The notes under the pieces were generated by a model. That model was given only the letters and a program-made list of their open reading frames with translations. It made no database searches and had not been told where the DNA came from. DNA of 64,000 bases from Tetracentron sinense (Eukaryota > Streptophyta > Magnoliopsida > Trochodendrales > Trochodendraceae): positions 21,051,760 through 21,115,759 of the forward strand of contig CM026557.1 of assembly GCA_015143295.1 (NCBI GenBank). The letters run 5' to 3'. Shown in pieces: positions 1-11,484 of the stretch (positions are counted from its first letter, which is position 1; the number at the start of each line of letters is the position of its first letter). The translations under genes and the position numbers were made by a program.

Positions 1-559
1 CAACAAACTTTATCTTATTTATCACATGTTGGAGGCTTGGAGTTATTCCCAAATTCTCTCGAATGTGCTTATTATGATCTTACATTTCCTAGTTTTTCCA
101 TGCATCCATCTCATCATCCTCATTTTGGCTACGTCTCCTATGAATATGTTGCTCCCTGGTCACACACCATTTTTTTTCATTAAACATAGCTAGTCTTATT
201 GTTGTCTTATAAAAATTTTATTTTTCGTCTTATTAGAATGTGTTGGTCACACAATGCTCCCGAAGCAAATCTCCACTTTAGGCACTTATATATATTCAAA
301 GATGGATGATTTTCAATCATCATGTGGTGGATTTTTGATTCGAACAAACAATTGCAAAGTAGGCAATAGTCACTAATGTATGAGGCACTTGCAAAGTAAC
401 CACTAATGTATATCTTAATAAAATTAATGTTCAAGTCTCAGTTATATGGCTAGAATGATGCGTACATTGAACCGTTGGATTTCGTTTATGATGGAAATCC
501 ACCATTGGATCACAACTTGGAGGACGATCGATCGTGGGATCTAGAGATGGTGATCGGAG
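1..559. other. AT-rich intergenic stretch, nothing recognised
   Basis: No open frame with gene-like composition, no tandem repeat and no recognisable mobile-element end were seen here. Short frames in this stretch are interrupted and have no familiar motifs. Confidence 0.4.
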
Positions 560-1845
560 GGCTGAGATCAGGCCATAGATAAGCATGGGCAGTCATAGTG
601 GCCGGCCCACCCCTTTAGTTATTTAGTTGTTTATTTTATCTAGTTTGTTTTATTTTGTTTTGTTCCTTGTAGTTACTTTATTATGAGAGAACATGATTAA
701 GGGTAGTTTGATATTTTTCTTTTAAGTAGGGTTTTATTCTTTTGTTTATAAATACTCTCTTTCAAGATTAGAGATTTACAGAATTTTTATAAATGAAATA
801 TGAGAGTTTTTTGGCTTTTAGAATCTCCTGTGATGGGAATGGTGTGATGTCAATTTTGGAGTGATTCGAAGGTAATCTTCTCCATTTTCTTCTTCTCTAT
901 CTCTCTCAAATCACTATTCATGTGTACTGTTCACAACAACTAATCTCCTTTCCTTATCTCTTTATTTTCTGTTGTTTCTTGCAAAAACCTGCCAAACCAA
1001 ACCCTAGACAGCAAACACCCTTGCTGTCCAGCCTTCTCACAGCCCCCTATTGCTGTCCTAGTCATCCTACAGCCCCTCTCTGACTGTTACAGCTTTCTTA
1101 ACCTTCCCCCATAGCTGCAACAGTATTCCTGCAGCCCCGCAAACTGTCCTAGTGTCACTGCAGCCCTTCCTACAGCAATCCCACTGCTGTCCAGACTTCC
1201 CCCAATCCTCTCCAGCCCTGCTGCAAGCTCCAGCTACCATACCAGCCCTCTCCCAGCTCTGCTGTACCTGTTCCAGCCCGTCCCTTGCTCTTACAGCGCC
1301 TTGTGACTGCTGTAGCACCCCAACAACCTTCCCCTATTGCTGTTACAGCCCTCCAAACCCATCCTCATTGCAGCTACACTTCTCCCATGTTCTCCTAAAC
1401 CCAAAACAGCAAAAATCCCTAAAACCCTAACCTATATTTTGTGATTTCCCCTATTTATTGCTGTTGGTTTGTGATCCTAGACTCTTTAATATTGAAACCC
1501 TAAGTACATGCATGTTACCAACCTTAATAATTGTTGAACCTGAGCTTGTTCTTGAAATCCTCGATTGACAAGAAAATTCAATTGTCTATTGGTTTAAATC
1601 CCTAAGCTAATGGAAGTTCCCACTTCCATTACGATCACCCAATTCAGACTTGAATATTCATTATAGCGGGATTGTGGTTTGAAATAGGGTATTACTAATT
1701 CCCTTTTGGGCTTTCTTTATTGTAATTGTAGAATCCTAAATAATTTTATGATTTTCCTTATTACCGCAATTCAATTTTGATCTCTCAATCATCTCATCCT
1801 AGGTTTATTGCATTGTCCTGCATCATAGAACCCTATTTTTTTTAA
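560..1845 (+). other. LTR- or leader-like intergenic block, unclassified
   Basis: A T-rich run is followed by a TATAAATA box at 747-754, then CT-rich sequence and the C-rich repeat block at 960-1400. After that comes ordinary AT-rich sequence with no long frame. The order T-rich region, TATA box, CT-rich leader resembles an LTR promoter or a gene 5' region. No primer-binding site, coding domain or matching second LTR was found, so the assignment is weak. Confidence 0.25.
960..1400. repeat. Imperfect C-rich, CAGC-rich low-complexity repeat
   Basis: Short variants built from CAGCC, TGCTGT, CTACAGC and CCT runs recur irregularly for over 400 bp. The strand is poor in G outside CAGC/CTG words. 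Frames open here on both strands because of the biased composition; their products are low-complexity and look non-genic. Confidence 0.55.
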
Positions 1846-1846
1846 T

Positions 1847-2032
1847 TAAATTATGAGACACACGCCTCAGACATAAAACATCTTCGGCTCTTAAAGCATA
1901 AGGCGTGTGCCTCATGTGAGTCTCAAAGTTTGATGTGTTAACCTAACGAGATTTAAGCCTCAAGGTTGAGCCTCAAGTCGTTTTCCTTGAGCCTCACCTC
2001 GAGGCGTAAGCCTCACACGTCTTTTAAAACAC
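1847..2032. repeat. Dispersed repeat rich in GAGGCG/CGCCTC words
   Basis: GCCTC and GAGGC words recur in both orientations, including the quasi-palindrome GAGGCGTAAGCCTCA near 2000. The block ends in TTTTAAAACACTGC. The composition is unlike its AT-rich surroundings. It could be a non-autonomous DNA element, but no target duplication was seen. Confidence 0.35.
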
Positions 2033-2039
2033 TGCTATC

Positions 2040-2178
2040 AACAAATCAAACAATTTTGGGCACTGATTCGTCAATATATACCATTAAATGGTTGGGACCA
2101 CCTATGGTCCAGGGAGCATGGCGACAAATTTAGATCGTCTGGATAGTTGTAACCATTTATTGTCTAAAAATGTCAGCT
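2040..2178 (-). repeat. Dispersed repeat at the left-arm edge, related to one in CRTISO intron 1
   Basis: Read on the minus strand, this block aligns with 48553-48700 at roughly 80% identity by eye. Shared words include TCCAGACGATCTAA, GCCATGCTCC, ATTTAATGGT and CAGTGCCCAAA. It directly abuts the broken LINE at 2177. Related blocks at a breakpoint and inside CRTISO suggest a dispersed family, not part of the arm homology itself. Confidence 0.6.
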
Positions 2179-5100
2179 GAAAACCGACCATGGTTGTCTC
2201 TAGCCTAAATCCTACTGTCCCTAATTTCGGTGCACGGGGAGATCGAAGAAACACGTTCCAAGAGTCGAGTCATATCTTCAACTTCTCAATCGTTCAAGTC
2301 TCGACGCATACTCGGACACCACACCACCCCCTTCCCCGACCCCTCACAAGACTCCCCTAATGATGTCTTCCTATCAGATGCTAACATGAACAAGTTGCCA
2401 AAGTCATCCTTCAGCTTAGAGCCCCCACACCACACATCCGACCAAAATCTGACCTCTAACTCCCTCCCAAATCTAAACTGGAAATCTAGCACCACTAGGT
2501 TGGCATTGACTATAATACCCTTCCACAAACTCTGACCATGAGAACCTCTCACCTCTCTCGGAACCCAACACGACCGCTCCCTGTATTTGGCAGTGATTAT
2601 AGCCCGCCACAAACTATCCCTCTCCTCCCAAACCTCCAAACCCATTTTCTTAACAAAGCCTTGTTAACCTGGGCAAGCGACTTGAGGTTTAAACCCCCGC
2701 TCTCCTTGGCCCTACACATGAGATTCCAGGCTACAAGATGGTATTTGAATTTGTCACCTTTCTCATTCCACATAAATTCTCTTTGGATTCTCTCGAGAGC
2801 AACCGCCACCAAACGAGGAATGGTAATAAGGGGCATAAAATAGGTAAGAAGGCTGCTCAGGGTACTTTGGATCAGTCAATTTCCCTCCTTTAGATAAAGA
2901 AGATGATTTCTAACCTGAGAGTCTTTTGGCCACCCTATCCAGCACTGGGATCCAAATTGCTTTGGCTTTAAATCTCGCACCTAAAGGCATACCTAGGTAA
3001 ACAGAAGGGAGGGACCCCACAGAGCAACCAAGGCACCGAGCAAGAAAATCTATATCTAGAACTACACCTACACTCACGATCTCTGATTTCTCCAAGTTCA
3101 CTCGCAGGCCAGACACTACTTCAAAGCAACGAAGAATGTATCTAAGATGGAGAAGATCGTCACTCTGAGCTCTACAGAAAATGAGGGTATCATCAGCAAA
3201 CTGAAAGTGTGAAATTCGTAACCGATCTACTCCAATCGGGAACTCTTCAAAAAACCTCCCCTCTGCCTTAGATAACAAACGACTCAAAGCCTCTGAGACT
3301 ATCACAAAAAGAAAGGGAGATAGCGGATCTTATTGACGAAAACCCCTGGAACTGGGGAATCCCACCAAGCTCCCGTTCAGAAGCCTCCACTTAGCCCTAA
3401 ACCCCATCCTGCCTAGGACGTACTTAGAAAGGCCCAATTTACATGATCATAGGCTTTTTCCATGTCCACCTTACAAAGAAGACCCTAAATCTTGGATTTG
3501 GTGCCAGCGTCAATGCTTTCATTAGCAATCAATATGTCATCGAGCATTTGATGCCCCCTACAAACGCTCCATGTTGAGGGGATATAATGGAGGGCATGAC
3601 TAACTTTCGACGGTCCGTCAAGACCTTGGAAAGGATTTTGTACACGCTGCTCACCAAACTAATAGGCCGAAAATCTTTTAGATCAAAAGCACCTTCCTTA
3701 TTTGGAATCAGCACAAGGAAGGTGCAATTCACTACTCTATCAAAGCGACCCGAGACATATAGCTCCCTCATCACATCCATAAAATCACTCCCCACAATCT
3801 CCCAACACGCCCTATAGAACTCTATGGAAAAGCCCTCTAGCCCAGGCGCCTTATCACCCGCTAAACCACAAATAGCTCCAAGAACCTCATCTACCTCGAA
3901 AGGGGCCTCCAAAGCCCCCTTTTGGGCAAGGGATAAGCCATCAAAGGCTAACTCATCCAATTGAGGACGCCAAGATTCCCTTTCGCAATACAAATCCCAG
4001 TAGAATGATATGACACTATCTGCAATAGCGTCCTTCGACTCCTTCCAGTTTCCCTCCACCCTCAGCTAGGAGATAAAATTTCTTTTCTTGTAAAAGTTTG
4101 TCGATCTTTGGAAGAACTTGGTGTTACGATCCCCCTCTTTGAGCCAACGAATTCTGGCCTTTTGTTTCCAACTTATCTCTTTCATTTTGAGGAGACGTAT
4201 GCCAATCGATTTGCCTCTGTATTCAAAGCTCTGGGGGGGATAGATCTTTAGATTCGGCAAAACCATCCATCTCTTCGATCTCCTGAAGTAACCTTGCTAA
4301 CCGGACCTGGACATTCCCAAACACTTTGCTATTCCAAATTTTCAACCGGCCTTTGAGAGCTTTCAGCTTCATGCCAAAGCGAGTGCTAGCCGAGCCCCAT
4401 CCACTTTGGAGATTCCACACCTCAGCCACTAAAGCCTTAAACTTCTCGTCCTCCAACCACATATTCTCAAAATGGAAGGGGCTAGGACCCTAGAGAAAGA
4501 CCCCGATTCTAAAATAATAGGCACATGATCAGAGATGGGCCTCGAGAGGGACGACTGAATAGAATTGGAGAAGTGATTCTCCCAATCAAGGCCTACTAAA
4601 AATCTATCCAACTGGCTCGCAGACATGTTAAAGCCAGATTGGGACCAGGTGAACAGGGCTCCCTTAAGCGGATAGTCAATCAAACCATGACGAAAGATGA
4701 ATTCCTTGAAAAGTCTCATCTTAGCCGAGATAGCACAACCCCTTTTCTTTTCGGATGAAAAACGAATACTGTTAAGATCACCACCTAAGCACCACGGTGC
4801 ATCCCATCGCACACTAACATCATCCAATTCAGACCAGAAATCCATCTCAGCAGATCCCCTTGAAGGCCTGTACACCCCAGAGAAAACCCATTAAAAGCCC
4901 CCCCCCCCCCCCCCCCCAAGCGACAAAGAATAGAGGATGAGAAGTTCCTACTTCTGAATCCAGAACCTCCACTTTGGACGTCCCAAAGTAATATAATCCC
5001 CCCAGATGACCCTAAGGACGGTAATTCAAGCCAACACGACTAAGGGCTCCCCCATAACTCCCTAATGTGAAACTCTTGGGTGACTACTTTGTCTTCTGAA

Positions 5101-5209
5101 TACATAGAATGGACGATTTCTTAGCTTTCACAAAACGTTTAATAGCCACCCGTTTCTCCAGCTAACCCAAGCCCCGGATGTTCCAAGAGATAATAGAAAG
5201 ACCTGTCAT
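2177..5209 (-). pseudogene. LINE ORF2 remnant (endonuclease and reverse transcriptase), truncated
   Basis: The ATG at 5209-5207 opens a frame beginning [15 protein letters not shown], the N-terminal signature of the L1 apurinic-type endonuclease. Further on are the reverse transcriptase core with FADDTLIF (about 3185-3210) and the VYLGMPLG thumb motif near 2990. The C-terminal domain is absent because the copy ends at 2177. Several stops and frame changes show that this copy cannot make the full protein. Plant L1 ORF2 proteins are normally about 1200-1400 residues; this retains about 1000 codons of equivalent sequence. Confidence 0.85.
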
Positions 5210-5292
5210 CTAAGAACTCGACAATCCCTAACTGACCTCGGGCTGCATGATACACCTCTCCGAAAGGCATTGTCATAGTTAAAGTTACACTC

Positions 5293-8008
5293 TAATTTCC
5301 TCAGTTCAGAAGTTTAGGATATCCTTGTGGGCCTACTTTGCCTTTGGGTTTGGGTATGACCACACCCTGGACTCCCTCTCTCTCAATTCTTTAAAACAAA
5401 GCCGAAGCCTTTTCTTTTTGGCCTTCGCAAAGAAGCCCCAAGACTTTACCCACCCCAACCATCAGACTCGTAACCCATTCTGACACTTCCTCCTTGCCAA
5501 ACTGAGGAGACAACACCGGACACCCACCATGAACCTCACAGGATAAAGTAGGGATAAAGACTGAAGACACTAACTCTGGTCTCATGACCATCTCAGCAAG
5601 ATCACAGATACCCTGCTCTGTTCTAGACCCTATATAGGGATCCATTTCCTTACACAATTGCGGTATCAAGATTCCATGAGAATGCACCAAAGAATAATTA
5701 TTCAAAACAAATGAACCCAGAACACTCTCTCTATCCCCCGTATCCCTGTCATAAACCTGGACAGGGGGGATAGGAGGAGAAGAGGGTTGAGACGTACCTT
5801 CCAAGGGAAGAGAAGCGGGGATGCTCTGCTCAATGTCGGTCGTCCCCCTAGCTCGAGGCAATGTTAAGGATGGAATCTCCTTCCCTACCGCACAAAGGAA
5901 GCCCTGGTTCTTTACACCACCTGTCGGTGTTACTTCCGCAAAAAAAATTGGACTGAGAATCCTGGGATGCCCTATGTCGGAAGCTTCGGAATTGGTACGG
6001 CCCCTATCGTTCTCGAGCCCCTGATCGTTGACCAGTATAGGTTTCTGACCCACATCAGAATAATGGGCATCATGGATTGCTACTCCGATCTCCACTAAGA
6101 CTGATTTGACTCCCTCTAACCCATCTCTCAAAGGAAGATGGGCTATGGTCTCTTGCTGATGCCTACTCTTATCATTCTCACAAGATGACGCCTCTTCGCC
6201 ACGAGCACCTAACGAAGTCGAGTCTGATGAGAACACATCTTCCCTACTACCATCTGGATTGCAAAAAAGATTGGGCACTAAAACCTGCAACCCTGTGATA
6301 GGACCATGGCCAAGTTCTGCAAAGACCAATGGCGTATAAGACTCCAACTCTGAGTTGTCCATAACATCCTCCCAAAACCTTCCCATTAGTGATGTCCCTG
6401 ACTTTTTGATGGAAAATTGATCCGATGGGGATCCCTTGCAACCTCAACCCCAACCGATATAATATGGTCCAACCCAAAAGTATCTGATTCGGCCTCACCC
6501 GCAACGGAACCATTTGTCAATAATAGGCCTAAGTCCATCGGGTTGCCATGAAATGAAATGAGGCCCAAGAAGAAGGAACCCTCAGACCCGAACTTAAAAG
6601 GGCCCAAATTCGACCCAAGCTCGGTACGGGTGGTGGGCTCGATGTCACGTGATTCCAACTGGGATCCTAAACCGCCCACCGAATTCAAACCATCTCCTCC
6701 AAAACCACTAGACCACTTTCTGAAACTTCCTCTATCGGAGACAAAGCATCAAGATTGGTCTTTCTCTCCCATCTTAAGTCTTTTCCCTTCAATTTCTCCT
6801 CTGATTTTTGTTGAACAGTTTCCTGCTTCTTCTACCTCTACTATTTGTTTCCTTTTTCATGATAGCTTCTACTCTAGCAGGTTGAGAAACTGGAGCTCGA
6901 GGCGTACTCTCTACCCACCCACCATTAAAGCATTTGAGACCGATGAGGGTTGGTTGCTGATCAACCCGACTGTTTCTCTCTGACCCATTGACCGATGCGC
7001 TCAAGCCATTGGTCTTTGATGCCGAACAAACGTCAACAACCTACCTTGGTACAGGTATGGGTTGCATACCACAAGAAGGATCAGAGTCTACAACCCCTTT
7101 ACCACGAAACCTCTCCAACGGAATGGCCCCCCTACTCGGATTATCAGTGGGCAAGCGTGCCTCTACGGACGCATGCATCGCCTCCACGAAAGGGCCAGCT
7201 AACCTACTCTCCTTGATTGCCACAGGAGCGACTGCAATGACGACCACCGCAGAAATGGGGAATTTCCCTCCTCATACCATGGCCGGAAATCTCTTGGGCC
7301 GTCGGAGAAATCCATCTCGTCTCTTGATAGTACTGATACAATAACTGAATGGAAACATCCTCGATCAGGGATTCTCATCGTGCGAGGGATGCACCCTTTG
7401 CTAGTCAAACAGATACAGATTCGATCTTGTCGGAGGTCGGACAACGTTAAAGAGCGTTGACCAATTTGCAAAGTTCCACCATAGGCATCCCCAATTCCCG
7501 ATAGAGTTTCAACCTTCCGGAGATGCAATAGGAGGCCTTGAATACCGATCCAAAACGATGCTCGCAACCTGCTCTCAAGAATTTGGTTCGATGCTACCCA
7601 CCATCAATTGATAATAATCGAACCTCCATACGGCAGGGGCCATGATTCCTTAGCACATAGATCACGCATCGTGGATAAGCATTTAGTGATGATGATCCCC
7701 TTTCGAAATTCATAGGGGATTAGGGGTGTACGTTCATCACTCGGCATCAAGGCATGAATTGCATGTTCCAGCTCTGTCCAACTAGCTAATGGGTCGAGAA
7801 AGGCGCGCACTACTGCCATATCCCACCAGCCCGCCGGTAATATCTTAGTATTGACTAGCGGAGGAAATAAAGGTGGTGGAGGATTAGGATTTGCACTTGA
7901 GAGAGGAAACACCAAGTATTCCTGAGTCTGCTTGGGGAGGAAATGTGGAGGTATGATTGACTTCAACGCATCCAACACTCCATTCCACCCAAAACCGTCA
8001 CAGCCCAT
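5293..8008 (-). pseudogene. LINE ORF1 remnant (DUF4283-like nucleic-acid-binding protein)
   Basis: Starts MGCDGFGWNG at 8008 on the minus strand and runs upstream of ORF2 with about 85 bp between them. The N-terminal third resembles the plant LINE DUF4283 domain; [18 protein letters not shown] corresponds to the usual 'W.RI.GLP' core. The middle and C-terminal parts are low-complexity. Stops split the frame. One, near 7609, is TGA where the right copy has CGA, consistent with CpG deamination. A second, near 5391, is TAA where the right copy has CAA. Confidence 0.75.
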
Positions 8009-9202
8009 AGGGAAAATAATCTACCTTCTCCTTCCTCCCGCGGTGGGGATCAACAACAAAGAGATAAAGGCCCCATTGCTATTCCTCTTCCTTTCTAGGA
8101 GGAAAACCTTTGAAGAACCTTGCTTCCGATCCACCCTGTAGCTTCCTTCTTGAAGTCAAACACAGTCAGCAAGGGAACAAAGAAGCCACCAGAAAATATG
8201 TTCCTCCAGTTGAAGCACAACCGAGAAACCCCTACCCCTTTCAAAGATTCTCACAGACCAACCTTCTTTTGCTTCCACTCCAACGAACTCGAAGGATTTC
8301 GATTCGATGGATATAATCTTCCTCCGCATTTCTTTATTGGCAACTTGATTCCAATCAAGTACCTAGCTATTCGATGGAAATAATCTTCCTACTTGCCATA
8401 CCTTTTCTTCTGGACCATTGATTCATCACATTTTAATGACCACCTACAAGAACGTGGTATTAAATGGATACAACTGTCTGATCGGGCAAATTTTTTTTGT
8501 TAGTATGTAAAAGATCATTTAAATATCCAAAAGAAGTGAACCCCATGTATCCAACTTGTATTTAAAGGGGCTAGAGCAGGTAAAAAAGACTTGCTCAGCC
8601 CCATAGAGGGTCATGCAAAATATGCACAGAGTTACAACACTAACGAAGCTATGGTGGGAGGTACGCGGCAGTTCAGAAAAAGCTTTAATTCAAAAAAAAA
8701 AAATATGCATTTGGGATTTCAAACGTTGTTATAAAGAGTATAACAATGCTTACACTCAGTTGGATGGTATACGATGGAGAGTTGGCCTTTAAGCTCGTTA
8801 GAAGTGGTGTAATAAGCATGCATGGGCATTTTAGCCTTTTATCATTATTTAACATGTATACTAGGGAAGGTAAGTTATTCTCTTTTGACTGAATCCATCT
8901 CTCTTGAGTTTCTCTCTATTCTCCTTATCGTGATTTGTACCATTCCCTCAATTAACTTGTTATTGTGTCATCCTGACATGGTATCAGAATGGGACCAATC
9001 CTGCTACTGATAAGATCTCGTGGTTGGCTGCTAGTGCTGTGGTGCTCTATGTGTATGAATCACGTCCTCTTTTTATCGGATCTATTAATAAATAGGACTG
9101 GTTTGTTAAGTTTGTGCTGCGATTGTGATCGCGTGGCATTGTAATGAAGAAAGAGGGCTTGCAGGCTGTTGGCTACTAGATCTGTGGGGTCAGTTGTCAA
9201 CT

Positions 9203-9354
9203 TGTTATGAAGTGATCAATTGGGTTCTGTTTTCTCCTGTAGATCCAATCGTGTAGTGTTCATGCAGTAATCGAATTTACTTGTCATGAAGTGATCGATT
9301 GGGTTCTGTTTTCTCCTGTAGATCCAATCGTGTAGTGTTCATGCAGTAATCGAA
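9203..9354 (+). repeat. Two-copy tandem duplication in the copia A leader, period about 78 bp
   Basis: A unit beginning TTGTTATGAAGTGATC and ending CATGCAGTAATCGAA occurs twice in a row, in the leader between primer site and gag. The same duplication is present in the right arm at about 55437-55585, so it predates the arm duplication. Confidence 0.8.
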
Positions 9355-10066
9355 GTTGTGAATGACTAGAGAATGAAGTAAACTGGCTGTGTGGTACTGA
9401 CCTAATGTTGAGAAGTGTTTTCGATGCCATGTTTGTGTGATCAAAATTTGTAATTCTTTGCTGGCCAGAATTCTAAAATAACCAATTAATTGTGTGACAT
9501 GTTTGATTTTATTACTCAATCAGTAGGTTGTTGATTTCTGTTGGTGTAGCCTTCATGGCCAGATCTAGTGATATAAAGCCCGGAAGTTCTACTTTAGATG
9601 TGAGTGGAATGCAAATACCTACACTGAAATTGAGTGGTTCCAATTATTTATTGTGGGCACAGTCAGTCAAGGTTTTCTCTTGATGCCAAAGGGAAACTGA
9701 AATATGTGAGGGAAATTCCTCCTCAGAAGTCTGATAATAATTATGATAAATAGCTGAAGGAGAACTATTTGATAATGATATGGTTATAAAATAGTATGGA
9801 ACCACAAGTCAGCGCGAATGCAATGTTTTTGCATATCGCCAAGGAGGCGTGGGACCCTATTCGAGAGATGTGTTCTTTGGAGACAAACATCTCTAGGGTC
9901 TAAGATAAGAACTCGGGAGGTAATTGGGTTAAAAGAATGACACATTCTCGAAGAGCTGTATATTCTTCTTGCAGATCAACAATTATCTAACAAAGTAGAC
10001 TTGCAGCAGAAACATGAGGAATTTCAGATAGCCAAGTTTTTGTCCGGACTTAATGTTGATTATCAG

Positions 10067-10393
10067 CATAGTTCAAAAAAAGGGTTTCGGACACCGTAAT
10101 GGACACGGCCGAAACTGTTACGGTACAGTTTCGGCCTTTACAGCCTTTACGCTTTTTTTTTTGTGCTTAAAAAAATCACAATAAATAGAAAAAAAATAAA
10201 AAAGATGTAAGAAAGAAGTAATAAGATTCTAAAGAGTTTTTTTCACTAAAAAATATCGTTTTACCTTCAGCAGATTGCCCGGGGGGGTGGCGGGGGGGGC
10301 AGAGCTAGTGAAAAAATATGTCGGAAAACGTTACGGTACCTATACGTAGCGTAACAGTATCGGGTAACGGTTTTGGCGTTTTTTAAAACCATG
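10067..10393. mobile_element. hAT-type MITE (327 bp) with 8-bp target duplication
   Basis: The copia A gag is interrupted here. ATTATCAG is duplicated exactly on both sides (10059-10066 and 10394-10401). The ends are imperfect inverted repeats: CATAGTTCAAAAAAAGGG against the reverse complement of the right end, CATGGTTTTAAAAAACGCC. An 8-bp duplication, a short terminal inverted repeat and no coding capacity fit a non-autonomous hAT element. The mirrored copy is at 54394-54719. Confidence 0.85.
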
Positions 10394-10693
10394 ATTATCA
10401 GTCCATTCGTGGACAATTATTGCTCAATGTGGAGCTTCCTTTGCTGAATAGTGTTTATACATAACTTCAAAGGGAGAGCATTTCTTCTACACCTTATTCA
10501 TCAACTGTAAAAAGTGCTTCAGCACGAGCACGTGTCTTCGGCTCGTAGAGAAGAAGGTGGTACATGTCATAGTGCTGGAGGTTGAAGACAAGGTCATGAG
10601 TCAGGGGAGGCCATGAGAACTGAAAGTGTACCCATTGTGGTCATATAAACTACACAATTAACAAATGTTGGGACAAGTTCCACAAATGTACGG

Positions 10694-11119
10694 ATTGGGT
10701 CTTTCCCTCTTCCTTTTGCAACTTCTTATCCTGCTGGCACTTGGATTGGGGGGATGACTCTAGGAAGGTGATTTGGTCAGTTTTGCTAGGCGCCATAGCG
10801 TGGTCCATTTGGAAGAAGAGGAACAAGAGAGTTTTCAAGGACTCCCTATGTGCTCCTCCTCGCCTCTGTTCCAGGATCCGGGCGATGGTCCTGGATTGGT
10901 GCTCCTCTTCTTATGGGTGAGGAGATTTGGGTCCTTTGGTTTCCTGATTGCTAGGCTTGGCTTAGGTCGTGGGCTCCTCATCTAGGGGTCCCTCAGAGGC
11001 TGTCCTTTTGCATCTTTTTTTTGGTGGGTTCATGATCTTGTGATTCCCTTTCTCTTCTTATCTATTGTGCATATCTTCTTTTTTTATATATACATGCTCG
11101 ATTATCGATCAAAAAAAAA
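10694..11119 (+). mobile_element. 5'-truncated LINE 3' fragment B, inserted in copia A
   Basis: Encodes the C-terminal part of an L1-type ORF2, with [15 protein letters not shown] in the same place as [11 protein letters not shown] of the full LINE at 62840. It ends in a 3' UTR, an ATTATCGATC stretch and a run of nine A. Gag-like sequence resumes after the tail. A 5' truncation with an A tail is the usual result of LINE insertion. It is a distinct subfamily from the full LINE. Confidence 0.82.
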
Positions 11120-11239
11120 CTAGCTAGGGCAAATCAATTTACGACATCTAGTTATTCTGATGATACTCATGTCACTGATGGTCAACCTTATTTTATTCTT
11201 AAAGGTGGAAATTTTGTAGTGCTTTCACATGGTGAGTAT

Positions 11240-11484
11240 TGTTGATATATGTAATAACGAGGGTATAGTTGTAAAAGGGTATATATGTAATGTTCTCTTA
11301 ATATAAGATGCTAGTAGGGTTCTCTATCCCTCACTATGCAATTTACCCTAATCTCTTTTTTTTCCTCTCTCTTCTTCCCTAAGAAACCTAAATCTCTAAA
11401 CCTTTTCTCCAACTTGGTATCGGAGTTTCATCAAAGGAAGAAGAAGGTCAATTAAATAAGTAACAAGACCCTAAGATAGGAAAA
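11240..11484 (+). mobile_element. LTR-like remnant with primer-binding site
   Basis: After the end of the copia A gag sequence comes an AT-rich block beginning TGTTGATATATG and containing a CT-rich stretch. It ends beside TGGTATCGGAGT at 11415, a variant of the initiator-Met tRNA primer site used by plant copia elements. No coding sequence of its own remains. It is either the other LTR of fossil A or a second element. Confidence 0.5.

Larger units (their letters stand above)
2177..8440 (-). mobile_element. L1-type LINE, left copy, 3' part missing
   Basis: Mirror copy of the LINE at 56340-63150. On the minus strand it carries an ORF1 remnant (DUF4283-like) and an ORF2 remnant with endonuclease and reverse transcriptase. 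It stops at 2177 in ORF2, so about 680 bp are missing: the C-terminal zinc-knuckle-type domain, the 3' UTR and the A tail. It retains about 127 bp of 5' sequence (8049-8175) that the right copy lacks. A run of 20 C at 4898-4917 corresponds to only 8 in the right copy. Confidence 0.88.
8498..11240 (+). mobile_element. Copia fossil A (LTR, primer site, gag), nested and broken
   Basis: Ty1/copia-lineage fossil. A 481-bp LTR-like block (8498-8978) starts TGTTAG and ends GACA. It is followed directly by a TGGTATCAGAA primer-binding site at 8979. Gag follows from about 9555, with the recognisable phrase [15 protein letters not shown] and, further on, a CCHC zinc knuckle near 10632-10670. Pol was not found. 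A 327-bp MITE and a LINE 3' fragment are inserted in gag. The element is broken in several places. It is shared by both arms, so it predates the duplication. Confidence 0.75.

Noticed and set aside
1067-1430. Open frames of 83 and 92 codons on opposite strands
   Set aside because: Both come from the C-rich repeat block and have low-complexity products with no domain.
2230-2843. Plus-strand frames over the LINE (and similar minus-strand frames at 61803-62416)
   Set aside because: They lie antisense to clear LINE reverse transcriptase sequence and have no domains.
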